Shown here: positions 1-11,910 of the stretch, one piece after another | Layout: the number at the start of each line of letters is the position of its first letter | Numbering within the stretch: the first letter of the stretch is position 1 | Source of the DNA: Odontocerum albicorne | Lineage: Eukaryota; Arthropoda; Insecta; Trichoptera; Odontoceridae | Direction: 5' to 3' | DNA length: 64,000 nucleotides | Assembly (NCBI GenBank): GCA_949825065.1 | Contig: OX463856.1 | Location: 17,630,095-17,694,094, forward strand | Translations under genes and position numbers: made by a program | Notes under the pieces: model-generated | The model's input: the letters and a program-made list of their open reading frames with translations, nothing else | Database searches by the model: none | What the model was told of the DNA's origin: nothing

Positions 1-17
1 ATTTCAATTGGACCAAT

Positions 18-66
18 CTGCTGTTTCAAAGTATATATATATAAGATATACACTTTGAAACAGCAG
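18..66. repeat. Perfect 15-bp inverted repeat (hairpin)
   Basis: The arms at 18-32 (CTGCTGTTTCAAAGT) and 52-66 are exact reverse complements, separated by 19 bases of AT-rich loop. Beyond one mismatch the pairing continues for two or three bases outward. It could be the stub of a MITE or a small structured RNA. The stem is short for an animal miRNA precursor and no other copy was seen in the window. Confidence 0.75.
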
Positions 67-1189
67 CTTTAGGAAACACTTGAAAACAACCCTTTTTAGA
101 AAGTATTATCATTAATATGGTTATATAAAAACACTTCACACACGTACCTACACTACATTCGACCTAAAGCCGTCTGTGGTACTGTCACATATCGGAAGAT
201 CTACAAAGGTTTATTTGTAGTTTCGTCTCACCTTGGAGTAAGTTTTATGCGATTTTCTTACCAAATGTTTTTTTTTTTCTAGAAATATACACAAACAAGG
301 AAGTACTTATATAATAGCTGCAGACACTACCTTCCTGTCCTTCACTCAACTTTTTTAATTTTAATCTGACAATAATAGTGGGTTAGCAACCCGAGTAAGG
401 CTGGGTTTGAATCCTGAGAAGATTCTACGGATGGGGCCAGAGATACAACGAAGAGCTTGACACTGTGTGACAAAGCTTCAAAATTGCTAGTGTATTAACT
501 GTATTTTGTCACATGCAGGACAATGACCTTGCGTAGAAGTAATTTTGCAGTAATCTGATGGGATGTATGAGTGTGGGGAGTTTGAGGCTGAGATTGCTAG
601 ATTATGCAAAAGAGAACTGTCGCACACTGGGTACAACCAATTATGGGAGAAATGCTGAGAGATAAGGAAAACAGATAATCTTGCAAGCAGCCAAGATGAT
701 GATAAAGTGTATATTTGTCATCAAATAATTTTTTTATATAATCAAATTAAAGCAAAACAAAGTTTGTAAACTTACAATTTGTTAAATTATCCGCGAATTT
801 GTAAATTTTCCCTTGAATGGTCTCAACATTTATTCTGAAACAGTGTAAACAAACACTTAACAACTTCCACTCTGCTAGGTGAGGCGAATCCCCCTTGTTT
901 CTCCATCCCTTTGCCACCAAGTTGAGAGGGAGTTGCAAAGTTTTGATAATTGTCTCAAAGTTTTGATGATTGACCAAGTTACAGGCTCAAAATATGGTGA
1001 CATTTTGCGGTAGACCAGTTTTGTGACAAGTTCATTTTCTTGTTCTTACGAATGTTACAGTGAGACAAACCTATATTTCAAGATCTTATCTGCAATTGCA
1101 ATTATAGGATTCTGCGAGCTAGTAGCGGAACAATTTTCTCCTCCATTGTTTCCATGGCTTAGTGGCTACAAACCTTATCTTCCAATCCA
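67..1189. other. Non-coding stretch, no gene recognised
   Basis: AT-rich sequence with only short chance frames. Near 390-425 there is a B-box-like string (GGGTTTGAATCC), which could be a worn SINE head, but no A box or tail supports it. A stretch ending in GATGATGATAAAG near 700 recalls the tails of the LINE fragments elsewhere in the window but is not clear enough to call. Confidence 0.5.
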
Positions 1190-1675
1190 GGGGGCGCAGA
1201 CTTGATTCTCGTAAACACCCAATTTACTTTGATGATAATTTGTTGTTGAGCCCTTATAAAGCTATCTTAATTTATAAAAAAACTCACAATCCAAACAAAA
1301 CTATTTCAACTGATGTAAAAAGACGTGTTTTTACTCAATTTTATCGATGTATGTGGGTTAGTGATAAAATTTTAATTTATTCTAAGGGTTTCAATCTTGT
1401 TTTTACTTCAAGTATTTTGAACATATTTGTAAGGTTGATGAGAATGTGCAACGGGGTTTTATATAATCAAACATCGGAAAGAAGTATCGATTTATTTTTT
1501 CATGCTATATGTCCTCGGTGAGATAGAGGCAAAAGCCAAATTTACTGGGGACACGACAAATGAAAGGCAACGAACCCAGATGCATTAAAATTGTGTGTCC
1601 ATATTAAGTTACTTGTTGTTTTTTCGCAAATTATGTATATTTGTTGTCATGTGTAAAATAAATTTTTAAAAAATT
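1190..1675 (+). mobile_element. LINE-E 3' end, copy 1
   Basis: The last ~170 bases match three other places in the window (35875-36040 plus; 25711-25860 and 44862-44990 minus). Shared landmarks are GGCAAAAGCCAAATTTACTGG, a CATTAAAATTGTGTGTCC block and TTGTCATGTGTAAAATAAAT at the end. The upstream open frame (1162-1521) shares the short peptide strings LDSR and CNGVLYN with the copy near 35800, so it is the decayed C-terminal coding end of the same element. No reverse-transcriptase motif is visible in this copy. Confidence 0.6.
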
Positions 1676-1974
1676 TAAAAAATATTTGCGATAGGTTAAA
1701 AGAAATAACCACATAGCAATAAATCCACTTAAATTTGCTATACGAGTATATAAAGAAAGATAAATTTAAAAAAATGATCTGGGTCACGTGCAGTTTTTTT
1801 AATCCAAATGAGTATTTTAAAAATGTAGCATTCTTGTCTAGAATTAAATGCTGAACATTTGGATCAATGGATTGAGAAATCATAGTTGACTTCGTTGGGT
1901 AAGTGCTAATAATGTTATACAACTATATCCTAAAAAAAGTGCATCCTAGTTTTGAGGTATATGATGTATCATAT

Positions 1975-2130
1975 GTACATCTAGTGGGAAGACCAAAGAG
2001 TTCGTGGAGTTGGCAAATGAAAGGACTATGTGAGGACAGACTTAAGTTACTGGATATGATGTTGTGGTGGTTGAGATTATGATGCGGTTGGAATTATGTA
2101 TGTGAAAAGTATGTGAATGGGTATGAATAA
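1975..2130 (+). mobile_element. Possible LINE reverse-transcriptase C-terminal scrap
   Basis: One frame reads VGRPKSSWSW followed by LCEDRLKLLDM, the pattern (GRPK.SW, then a short helix) found just before the stop of many arthropod RTE-like LINEs. It is short, isolated and interrupted by stops. Similarity was judged by eye only. Confidence 0.35.
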
Positions 2131-2454
2131 TTTACTTAAGATTTTTTTAATATATTCATTACGGTGAATATTTTTCCTTTATGGCAGCGCGTTCTACATT
2201 TTGATCAATTCAAACTATCAGAGCATATTTGTTTCATTTAAGTCCTTGCAAAATTGTAGTGCAGTTTTTTTTTCACCAAACTAAATTTCATATTTATTTT
2301 TTGTAGCAATAAACAAATAATTATGAGACAATTGATATGTAATTTTTTTATGAAATCCAGAATACATTGTTAACCGAATAAAATGTGACTGGATCAAATT
2401 GAGTATATTTTAAAATACGAGTAAATTAAAAAGTGTATTATAGAAAATTGGGTT

Positions 2455-2575
2455 TAACAAGATGTAGGAATGTTGATGAAATTTAAGATATGTGTTTGGA
2501 TAGAAAATTGTGGAAATATGTGTTCTGTACCAATCCCCTAAGGACTACATGATATGTATGTATGTACGAGTGTAT
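2455..2575 (+). mobile_element. LINE-C 3' end fragment (+)
   Basis: The reading DMCLDRKLWKYV followed by a GATATGTATGTATG terminus matches the LINE-C end seen more clearly at 22215-22530 and 26018-26262, where it reads as (D/E).CRDRKVWRSVLSAYP and ends in GTGATGGTATGTATG. Heavily mutated. Confidence 0.5.
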
Positions 2576-4379
2576 AACAATACAATGTTGATCTACAATG
2601 GTATTTTAAATTTGAATTATGTAACAACCTCAAAAGTTATTTCGAAGTAAACATAGATAAGCTGAACATGTATTTCCTAGTCATGATAAATTAAGAAAAA
2701 CCCGCTTCAAGGTCTTGTGGGTCACATCTATTTGTAGATTCATGACAACAGACGGAAAGCACGTGGGGAAAAATAACTCAAGTCCAGGTATCTAAACATT
2801 TATGAGTGTGATTCCAAAAACCGTGTTACGTTTTGTAAAGCTTTACTCACGAATTTACAAGGGCTGCCCTGTAACAAAGCTTTACAAAATAAAGGTTCAT
2901 TTCTACATCTAATATGAATCTAGGTGATCATATCTAATTTTGGTAGACTGAAAAATGAAAAAAAGATTCATACTTTTCTATAACCTCACGTTAACTGAAA
3001 CGCTCACTCGGTATATATGCATTATTTTACAAAGGAATCTTATGGTCAGTAAATGTCAACTATAACTGATTAATGTTTATCTTCAATAAAGTAATCAAGG
3101 AATGTTTACTATGTTCACATTCATGAGTAAAAATGCACTTCCACTGCTCGTCGTTAGTAAACTTTCTAGAATAGGAACATTCATGAGCAGCTGCACTTCT
3201 TGCACTTTGAAATGCGAGACTCGAAAGTCTTAATGCAAGAACAATAGAACTGTATGCACGTCAAAATGTCATAATTCTTTGACTTGCTTTAATACTTAAA
3301 AACACTCGTTAAATTTTTTTTCGTTTCATTTTGAATTTTCTTTCAACAACCTAAATAATTAAAGTTAACAAACACAAACGAGGGTAGTTAATCACTAATG
3401 CACATGAATTTATTTTTTCAAATGAACGTTTTTTTCACATTCACCGCTTACTTTAATTAAATTGTGCATTCACTAGTAACATTCACTCAAGTACGTGTAA
3501 AAAATTAACTTCCTTAATCTGTGGTTTATATACTCGTACATATATAGTCAAATACGAATAATAAGAACAATAAAAGTAATTTATAAATAGTTGTTTAGAA
3601 AGCAGCTCTCCTCAAGACATGAAGTTTATGTCACTGTTTATAACGAAAATTCCAAATCCAATGGAAATAAACAAAGTTGGTCAAAATAGAAATATTACTC
3701 GAGAAAATAAATGATAACCTAATTAAAATTTATTAAATATTACCTTATTAAATGATAATGACAGTTGCAATAACGAAATAAACACGATCAAAAGTACTGT
3801 TATCGATCAAACCAATGGGAAAAAAATCTAAATATAATGAAATGTTGCGCACATCTCTAACACCTAAATGGTCTTAAAATTTCATTTAATCGAACGAAAT
3901 TGCAGAAATATTTAGAGGGAAAAAAGTTTTAAGACCTTTTTGTCCCTTAAAATCTGTAAAAAAAGGATACAATCATGCCTTCACTTAACTTAAATACAGG
4001 TTTTAGGTTTTTAGTTGAATTAGTACAGAAAAAAAAATCTTTAATGTATTTGTACAAAAACCATCAGTAGCAGTACGTTAACAGCGATGCTCCATAATAA
4101 TAATGTCTTGGTAAAAACGTTCACCCTCTTCGATTTTTATAGGCACCAACTTCTAGGAAGAATAGAATTCTGCACCCCCGATTCATGCTGTTCTCCAGTA
4201 GATAATTTACTACGTAAACATCGTTGTCCTCTTTTCAAAACGTCATAAATGGCCAGTTAAAGAAAAGAGAGATCGGGAAAAAGGATATACCAGGAAAAAT
4301 ACGCTGTCACTGAAGGAAAATGTTATGTTATTACTCGTAATTCACTTTTTTTAATCACGGCAATGATTTGGCAAATCTT
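2576..4379. other. Non-coding stretch with one inverted repeat
   Basis: No gene or recognisable element. At 2831-2845 and 2876-2889 the sequence TTTTGTAAAGCTTT and its exact complement form a 14-bp stem around a ~30-base loop. Otherwise AT-rich with short spurious frames. Confidence 0.5.
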
Positions 4380-4595
4380 ATAATAATTTAATTAATTTAC
4401 TTTTTTTTAAACCACGATGGTGCTGCTAGTTGATTTAAGCGTCTAACAGCATGCACAGAAAAATACGACATGAAACATGAAGCTTTAGCGTAATTTGAGT
4501 CCGTGATCGAAAAATCGTTGAATATTTTCCGTGAAATAGGGAACGACAGGACTGTTAACGTGTTCCCCGCGGGAAGCACAAACGCCTGTGATCTG
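4380..4595 (-). mobile_element. Possible LINE-A related fragment (-)
   Basis: About 60 bases around 4500-4565 (GATCGAAAAATCGTTGAATATT and onward) align with 46540-46605 inside the longer LINE-A related copy. Both give a weak minus-strand reading of the form SFPISRKIFN. The match is partial and the element boundaries are unknown. Confidence 0.35.
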
Positions 4596-6300
4596 ACGAC
4601 AATCCAAGTTTCAAATCACAAATACTTAAAAAAAATGACACAAAACCGGAATAAAAATTAAACTTAAATTTAAAATAATCTTTATTCTAGCGACATCTCT
4701 GAAAACCTTGTAAAATTAATATATTAGTTTATGAGATATTGTTGAATAAACAGAGCGCCGAATTTTTTTGGTTTCTCAATATTTCCAGCATTAACGACCT
4801 GTCGCGCGGATCGAGTCCTGCGATGAGTCTCTCTTACGTAAATAAACATTACTAAGTCTCTCTTACGTAAAGAAACATTACTAGTGCTATATGCATTTGA
4901 TTGGGTGAGTGTCATGAAGCATTGATTTGATCGTAGCATTCCTTTGTTTATTTTACGTAATGTTTAGTTTATCTCCTTTATTTAATGAGTCCCCTTAAGA
5001 GTAATGACTATTATTTATTATCAGAAAATTACTTAAGTGTCATGTTTACTTTGTGTTGTAATCAAATATCAGTGGTTCTAAACAAAATATGTGTTTAAAT
5101 TTAGAAATTAAAAAACGCTGAAATTGTGCCGCGCACAGGATTCGTGGAATTTTATTTTTTACGCGGTGAACAGGTTAAAGGCGTTATATAATATACAAGA
5201 TATAATACGTGAGCATTTCGAAGCTTTCTCACATTTAACCATGGATTTTTAAGCTTCTCTCAATTAATGCGACAGTCTACCATTTAGACATTTCATGAAT
5301 ATAAATACTAATGAAATATATAATTTTCACGTGTAAAATATATTGTCATTAATAACTTCCAACAGTAAAGCCATCTATTTCATTTGATATCATAACCACA
5401 TCTGAAGCTCCTTTAACCCAGTTCTTGATGATCATGTTAAAGTGTTAACATTTATGTAAGATAACCATTTTCAGTACTAAGAAATAACCAGAACAAACCC
5501 CATAGAGATAGTAAGTTTGTTGTTAATTTCAAAAGACAAGGCCATGGTTTAATCTTGAGTCTAAAAAGGAGCGCCTAAACTTTTTGTTAAAAGGGCTACA
5601 TTTCATTTTCGTATCGTTCCATGGGAGAAATCGCGGAAAATTCTCAGGAGGGGTATTCAGACCAGTTTAAGATAACACAGTAATATATAAAAAATACAAC
5701 CTTTTTTATCTTATTTATAACTAATCAACTGTTACTCATATAACATAATGTGATAATATAAAATTATCTAAGGTTGAATGTATCTTAAACATACATTTTC
5801 TTATCGCTGAATTGTATGCAGTTACTTTTGCGTACCGTCCAGATAATGTACGAGTACATCCGCATGATTAAGTATTGGAAAAGCTGTGAAAGGACACGCC
5901 TTATGTTTGCCAATAAAAGTACTTAAAATATACAGGAAAACACTTAAATAGACCTCAAAAATATCCTTTAGTGAGCCCATGATAATGAAATCATTTTTAA
6001 TGGTACAAAGCGAAGAACGAGTACTACCATATTTGTTCAGGCAAAAATAAAAATACGAATATTGATTTTCAGTCTATTTGCCATATAAATGTTTATTGGC
6101 TTTCCCTAACCACCGTTGATCATTTTTTTACATCGTCCTTTACTGTCCATGCAGTAAGTTTCTGGAACCAGTTACAAACTTATGTAAGACTCGTTTCGTT
6201 ATCGGCATATTTTAATTAGCGACAAAAAAAAATTATTTCACGTGAGTTACATAACGTATTTAATTCTTGATTTTTCAATCCACTCAATCATCCCTTCATT
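4596..6300. other. Non-coding stretch
   Basis: No gene recognised. The only local structure is a short tandem duplication near 4828-4890, where GTCTCTCTTACGTAAA followed by AAACATTACTA occurs twice, about 33 bases apart. Confidence 0.5.
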
Positions 6301-6520
6301 TCTCTTGTTTGGTGATATATCACTTTTATTTTACTATGTAACATAAAGTGTTCATGAATTTTGTACAGTGAATAATCATTTGAATTTTTTAATAAACGTG
6401 CAATTGTCCTTATTTATTTTTGCCTGATTTGTTGGAAGAGATTGCCACCTGGTAATAAGCCCTCTAGAACGTTTTTTTTTAAATGAAGTTTACAATAGAT
6501 AAATAAATAAATATGAGTGC
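6301..6520 (+). mobile_element. LINE-A 3' tail (+), no tRNA head
   Basis: The segment GATATATCACTTTTATTTTACTA is followed by GTTGGAAGAGATTGCCACCT, AATAAGCCC and an AATAAATAAATAAAT terminus. The same order of blocks occurs in the SINE-like copy at 30776-31062. The final blocks recur at 24408-24490, 31346-31412, 46084-46190 and 49975-50068. This is the tail that SINE-A shares. Confidence 0.6.
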
Positions 6521-6585
6521 TTGAATATAAACTAGGACACTGTCATTTTGTGGAAAGTGTTGATAGTTGTACGTCTTTACTTACA

Positions 6586-6745
6586 CGTGCCATCATAGCG
6601 TATCCCTCTTTGGGTAGGTAAAGAGAAAAGAACGGCCGACTTTATAATCGCAAAGCACATCTTTCACTTATTCTACATCAATACCATTTGTCTCACAACT
6701 CCTACAATATATCTGTTGCGCCGTTTAGAGAGCAAACTCTCCTCA
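6586..6745 (-). mobile_element. LINE-C 3' end (-)
   Basis: The plus strand reads TGCCATCATAGCGTATCCC, GGGTAGGTAAAGAGAAAAG, then ACACATCTTTC, the reverse complement of the LINE-C terminus. The coding end is degraded. Confidence 0.55.
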
Positions 6746-6954
6746 CGGGTGATATTACTGAGGAATCAAATGCACTATTATTAACAGTTTTATTAAATAT
6801 ATAACTTGAATGCCAGGAAAAGAAGTGAGTGTAATAATAGACAAAATACTAAATAAGAGTTAGCATTTTTTTTATGAGAAAGGAACTTTTGGAGGCTTTT
6901 CATATATTTCGGCACTGCACTTCTCGGGTCATTCTGTTTTTTTTTTATATTTCG

Positions 6955-7145
6955 CTACAGCTACAGTGCGGGAAAAGTCAACGTGTTTCAAATATGTGGC
7001 AGTATTACCAGGCAACTCAGCAGGATCCACACATATATGACATCTGCGGAAGGGAGCGATCGACGTTGAGACTCAACTCGAAATATACGTTGGAGTGGGG
7101 AGGGTATCCTCGATTATGGGGTCCAGCAACGACATCGATATTTCG
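6955..7145 (+). mobile_element. LINE-D 3' end, copy 2 (zinc-finger end)
   Basis: Parallel to 57490-57697. WQYYQATQQDPHIYDICG here corresponds to CQYCQASQQNPHVCDICG there, followed by the terminal block ending GGTCCAGCAACGACATC. The first Cys and two others of the CxxC-type finger are lost in this copy, so it is the more decayed of the two. A LINE-C end lies ~45 bases downstream on the opposite strand. Confidence 0.65.
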
Positions 7146-7184
7146 CTAATATGGGTTTGAGAATGGGTTATACCATAGATACAT

Positions 7185-7262
7185 AAGTACGTATATATGC
7201 CATCAAGCCACTTTCCTGTCAAGATAAACAGACAGGACAGAGAGCCAGACTTTCTTATCACG
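7185..7262 (-). mobile_element. LINE-C 3' terminus (-)
   Basis: A short copy of the LINE-C terminus in reverse complement: GCCATCAAGCCAC, a degraded GTCGGGGTAGGCAGA block, then GAGAGCCAGACTTTCTTATC. Confidence 0.6.
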
Positions 7263-7489
7263 ACACACAAGTACTATATGCGGATTGACATATAAAACAA
7301 TTAGCGGAAAATATTTCTCAAACTCAATATGAGTGAGCAATATATTCATGTAATCGATAAAAGTAGAGTTTTTAAATAAGCTAAAATTTTATCTTTTCAG
7401 AAAAAGATAATTAAAGAAAAAATTTACAAAAAAATAAAGATAAAATTTAAAGCAAATTTTCTTACCGAACTAAGTCGAATAATTCATTA

Positions 7490-7860
7490 CGCTTACATAA
7501 CATATGATACATGTCATCACACCGTACCTCTTGTAGGATAGGTATCGAGAACAGATCTCTAAACGTTTCCATCCAAACGCATTTTTCGCATCCTCCACAT
7601 TCATATATTTCGTCATGCACAATCTTATGTTATTCATGCTTCTCAGTTTGCCTTCTTTCAAAATCTGATCCAACCAAGTTTTCCTCGGTCTTCCTCTTCC
7701 ACGCATACCTTACATTTGCACTCGTTTAGTCATTCTTCGAACATTCATTCTCTTCACATGTCCAAACCATCTTAACGCCGCTTTCTTAATCTTTTTTAAA
7801 TCATCCATTTTATCCATGCATTCGTTTCTGATATCTTCATTCTGCCTTCTTTCTAACGTT
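7490..7860 (-). mobile_element. LINE-C 3' end with RT C-terminal coding (-)
   Basis: The minus strand encodes MRGRGRPRKTWLDQILKEG, then IRLCMTKYMNVEDAKN, the typical end of an arthropod RTE-like reverse transcriptase (GRGRPRKTW..). Further toward 7860 the frame is broken, but the TTCGAACATTC and CACATGTCCAAACC blocks (reverse of ..RWFGHV..) are shared with 26850-27115 and 22215-22530. 5' truncated and not functional. Confidence 0.7.
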
Positions 7861-8020
7861 GAAACTTAATATTTTTTTCTTTGCGCACGTAATTTGTTAT
7901 TTGACTTATACATGTATAACTAGACTGTAAAAAATTATAAAACTTAGACAGGTTGAGGGAATGTCAAATAGCATATCACGTTAAAAGGCTATCGGTATGA
8001 TAAAAAAACATATATTTTAG

Positions 8021-8263
8021 TTAACACATTGACCGCCTTGTCAGTCACGGGTGACTGACACTGGAATACTCCAATGGGGCGGGGCTATGTCTGTCACCAG
8101 CGGCTGACACTGAGTAGCTACTTTAACTTTCCATTTAGTGCTGTCAGTCACGAGTTCTGTGTTAAACGTTACTGGGATTGCTTGACGCGGCCCTTCCGCA
8201 TGTTACCGCAACTTGGCCTCAGAGTTATTTTATGACAAAACTTGTTGGCAGAGAACGTGTTAA
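8021..8263. mobile_element. piggyBac-type MITE with TTAA ends
   Basis: The left end is TTAACACATTGACCGCC and the right end, read in reverse complement, is TTAACACGTTCTCTGCC. The 243-bp element therefore has ~17-bp terminal inverted repeats, each starting with the TTAA that piggyBac elements use as target. The inside is more GC-rich than the surroundings and has repeated CAGTCACG/GTGACTG blocks. It has no coding capacity, so it would depend on a transposase elsewhere. The family assignment rests on the TTAA ends only. Confidence 0.75.
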
Positions 8264-10383
8264 GTAAATGAAAAAAAAAAAGAGTTTTGGGAAATCTTAA
8301 AAAATACTTATCTTAAATAACGTAGTAAAAAACAATTATATTTAAAATTAAGGGTGATTATTAAAAGAGCAGTTCTTTACTTGAATGCAGTTTGGTAAAC
8401 GTTTAAATTAAAATAATGCATTAAATAAATAAATTTAAAAAAAAACTTGGATTTCAGTAAGAATTTTTTTCTGCTACACATTAAGAGAATGGAGGCTCAA
8501 GAATATTTTATGCCTTACTCATTTATGATTGAAACAGGTTAAATATTGATTTATAGCTTAACACAAAAGTACTTATAAAATTGTTTATTAGTTATTATGG
8601 CTACTTCTATGATATTTTATAAAAGTAACTATTAAAATTAACGTTCCCCTAATCTTCCGAACAACACATAATTTTTGCGAGAAAGCTCCATGTTGAGTGA
8701 CTAATTTGACGTGTGACCCTGGTCTAGAGTCTCGAGTTTACACAAGTAACATATTCTTGATAACGTGGCATAAACCAAATAATTACAACAATTTGTTACT
8801 CAGGTTTACAAATATGTAGGCGCTAATTTATATATGTTTTATTGTTTCATGACTTGATATTTATTTTGCAATTAATTGTAAACTACACATATTAATGGAA
8901 GGTTGAATTATTTTCCACTTTCATTATGAAACTAGCAAACGACATATACTTTTTATTCTCTTGTATTCTCTTTCAGTCATTTTATATATTCTGATTATTT
9001 ATGCATGATACAGTCTCAGGAGTGGCCCGACCAATCACCTTAAGTCCTCTCGAAAATTAATTTATTCAACACACTTTCACGATGCAACCGATAGTGTGAT
9101 TTTCCACGTGATAACCAGCGGGGAATTAAAACCCCATACATGCATCACATATACATTTTGTGACAGATCAAACCGCTAGAAAAGCAGGATATGATCACAC
9201 TCGAGTCAGAGATTTCTGACTGAAGACAGATTCTATTCATGCCGCCAGGTATCATGAAAACTCACTTTATTTTCAGTCAATTATTCTCCCTCGATCAAAA
9301 TAGGAGTTAAGGCGGAGAGAGACAGAAAAAAACTCGCAAACAACGATGAACTCAAAAAATGTCAATTGCGGGACCTCAGGCAAATAATGAAGATTTAATG
9401 TAACCATAAAATATCAAACAATGAAGTGGTGAACTACTGTAGCATCAAGATTTTGGTTTCAAGTGATCGTCTTCATTAATCTAGACATGTAGATCGCACG
9501 TTGGAAGAAATCACAGTGGGCAGCGCAAGATATTGGAGATGGACATACTCCATGACACGCTCAAAAAGATAAGTGCTCTACAAAACAAATACAAAATGAC
9601 GTTGAACTGTTACTAGTTATCTGAAGCTGAATGGTGAAAAACGACCCAGATAATTTGCAAATAACAAAGCACCTTATCTTTTATGCAACGGGATAAGTTT
9701 ATTACTAATTGGCTTAAATAGTCATAATAACAACAACAAGTACCCTCATCCCTTATTTTATATAATTGTGCGTTCTATTATACTCGTCACGGGCAAAAAA
9801 TATTCATTCAATACATGACATATTTGATTTTAAGACGATCCCTTCCAGCCAACAAGCTTATGTTAATTACGATTACTAGTACACATCACTAAATTACCGA
9901 TTTATTAAACTCGAATATTGTAAAAAGACCGATCACCATCAGGAACCAAACCAAAAAAACGGTAAAAGAAATTCTATTAATATGAGATTTCTTCACGGAA
10001 ATCAGAAAAATATATGATTCCCTTCAGTTCAATGAAAGAAAAAAAGAAAATATTCATTGGAAATTTATATGGTAAATGGAAATTCCATAAAATATGCTTT
10101 TGTTTGTTGACAATACCGAGTAAGATTTTTACTGTTATTTTTTTTGCCTAGATCAATTTTCATAAATAAACAAACAATTTCGTAATAACTTAATAATACA
10201 AAATAAAGAAAACTATTGATAGTACATTGAACTTTAATAGAGGTTTATCCAAAAAATGCTGAAGATTGTTATTTTAATAAATGGTTTTCATTGGATATTG
10301 TCACGTTGATTTTGATTTTTATTTTTTTATTTTGAAAACGAAATAACCAATTACACATATTTTTACTTTTTTAGGTTTACCTT
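8264..10383. other. Non-coding stretch, no gene recognised
   Basis: Two kilobases of AT-rich sequence without recognisable element, tandem array or coding signal. The segment 9060-9250 is somewhat richer in GC, but no frame in it resembles a known protein. Confidence 0.5.
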
Positions 10384-10590
10384 CGACGACTTCCATGGCC
10401 TAATTGATGAGACGCTTGTCTCCCAACACGGGGTTGCGGGTTTTTTTTATTTTTTTAAAAAGGATTCCAGTCTGATTTCCACTTAAGGCCTCTTTGACAT
10501 ATTTCTGATTGGTTGGAAGAGATTGCCAAATGACAATAAACCCGCCAGGCTGTACTTTATACAACACAAGTTTAATACGATACAATTTGT
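10384..10590 (+). mobile_element. SINE-A copy (+), nearly full length
   Basis: The tRNA-like head reads CTTCCATGGCCTAATTGATG (A box region) and GGGGTTGCGGG (start of the B box, then broken by a T run). The body GGATTCCAGTCTG and CACTTAAGGCCTCTTTGACA follows. The tail is TTGGAAGAGATTGCC, AAACCCGCCAGGCTGTACTT and ATACAACACAAG. SINEs of this type are transcribed by RNA polymerase III from the internal A and B boxes; the broken B box suggests this copy is inert. Confidence 0.8.
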
Positions 10591-10861
10591 TTGTTTAAGA
10601 CTCTTTTGAGTACCAACACAACATACGAGTATCACATTTTACGTATCTTCGTTTGCACTTCACTCGGCGCGACTGTGGGCCGATATTCCAATGGTCATCA
10701 GATGTCCACAATCTTTATTTACGTTTAAGATAAAATTGAAATCAATATTATACTACGCAAAAAAAAGTTCATCCTTATTTCCCTTAGTTCCTTTTCTTAC
10801 CCTTGAACGAACTCTTATCCTCCATTTCTGCAATTATTGTTTAGAGATTGCTAATTCCTTC

Positions 10862-11024
10862 TTTGCTGGAAGCCAGATTTAAAAAAAAAGGATTTCAGTT
10901 GGCTTTTCACTTCAGGTCCCTTGAATATCTTTCCGGTTAGTTGGAAGAGATTGCCACGTGGCAATAAGCCCGCCTGGTTGTACTGTATACAACGAAAACG
11001 TAATACAATAATACAATACAAAGA
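10862..11024 (+). mobile_element. SINE-A copy (+), 5' truncated
   Basis: Begins just after the B box (GCTGGAAGCCAGATTT) and runs through the body to a well-preserved tail: TTGGAAGAGATTGCCACGTG, CAATAAGCCCGCCTGG, GTACTGTATACAACGAAAAC. Promoter boxes are absent. Confidence 0.8.
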
Positions 11025-11057
11025 TGTTGAAGAGAATTGAAAACGAGACAAGAAATT

Positions 11058-11146
11058 TAAAAAAAAATCTAGAACCAACGGAAATCGAACCTGAAACCCC
11101 TGTATTGGAAGAGTAACGTCTTACCAACTAGACCATAGATATTATT
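11058..11146 (-). mobile_element. SINE-A tRNA-like head (-)
   Basis: In reverse complement: A-box-like TGGTCTAGTTGG, GTAAGACG, B-box GGTTCGATTTCC, then GTTGGTTCTAGATTTTTT. Body and tail are missing because the sequence runs straight into the tail of the plus-strand copy at 10862-11024. tRNA-scanning programs could score this as a tRNA pseudogene. Confidence 0.7.
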
Positions 11147-11221
11147 AAACATCGGCATCGTAACGGTATTCGTCTATACCTTTTATACGAACAACTAATT
11201 TTATGTCCAGTTTCTAGACTA

Positions 11222-11910
11222 GTTCATACACACCTTCAGGTGGTTTCCTTGTCGGGGCAGAGTGTCCAATTTCTCTGACTTTACATTTATTACTTTCATA
11301 ACTTTATTTCATTTATCCATGACTTCTTCCCTTTGCCTTCCTCTATCAACCCTTCCACTCACATTTTTACAGTATACAAGTTTCATTATTCTTTCTTCAT
11401 TCAGTCCTTCAAGTCTATCGTGCTCTTCTTTATCCTTCTTCAAATATCAGCCTTAAATTCATATTCACCCCTGATCACTTCATTCTTTATTTTGTCTAAC
11501 ATTGATATTCCGTTTTTTTTTCATTTCCAGTGCACGTAATTCTAAAACATTTATTAGGTTTCTTTCTGTTTTCACAGAAACAACGATAATAAAAAAAACT
11601 TATACTTGTTTGCTTCTTTAGTTTTTTTCCGCGTAAACAACAATTATAAAAACTATATAACATCTACCATTCCATATATCATGTTTAAATATTTTGAAAG
11701 GTTTTTTTATTAGTATATTATTATTATCTTCTTATGAAAAATACTATAATATTTTCAAATTCATAAGAGCGCATAAATCATATTAGAAAATTTCATAACT
11801 TTGCCTAAATTTATTCGGCTCTTTTCAGTTTTTTATAAGTTCACGTTTCACTTCCACATATCAAAGTTGGTACTAAAATACTAGATAAATGAGACTTTTG
11901 TATTTCTCCC
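11222..11910 (-). mobile_element. LINE-C fragment with RT coding (-)
   Basis: The left end has a degraded LINE-C terminus (CAGGTGGTTTCCTTGTCGGG). The right part encodes on the minus strand LVPTLICGSET, matching the L.P.L.YG.E.W motif in the C-terminal half of many arthropod LINE reverse transcriptases. The intermediate part is colinear with 41525-41815. Frames are multiply broken. Confidence 0.6.

Noticed and set aside
4724..4939. 71-codon minus frame near 4.8 kb
   Set aside because: Covers a small tandem duplication and has no recognisable similarity.
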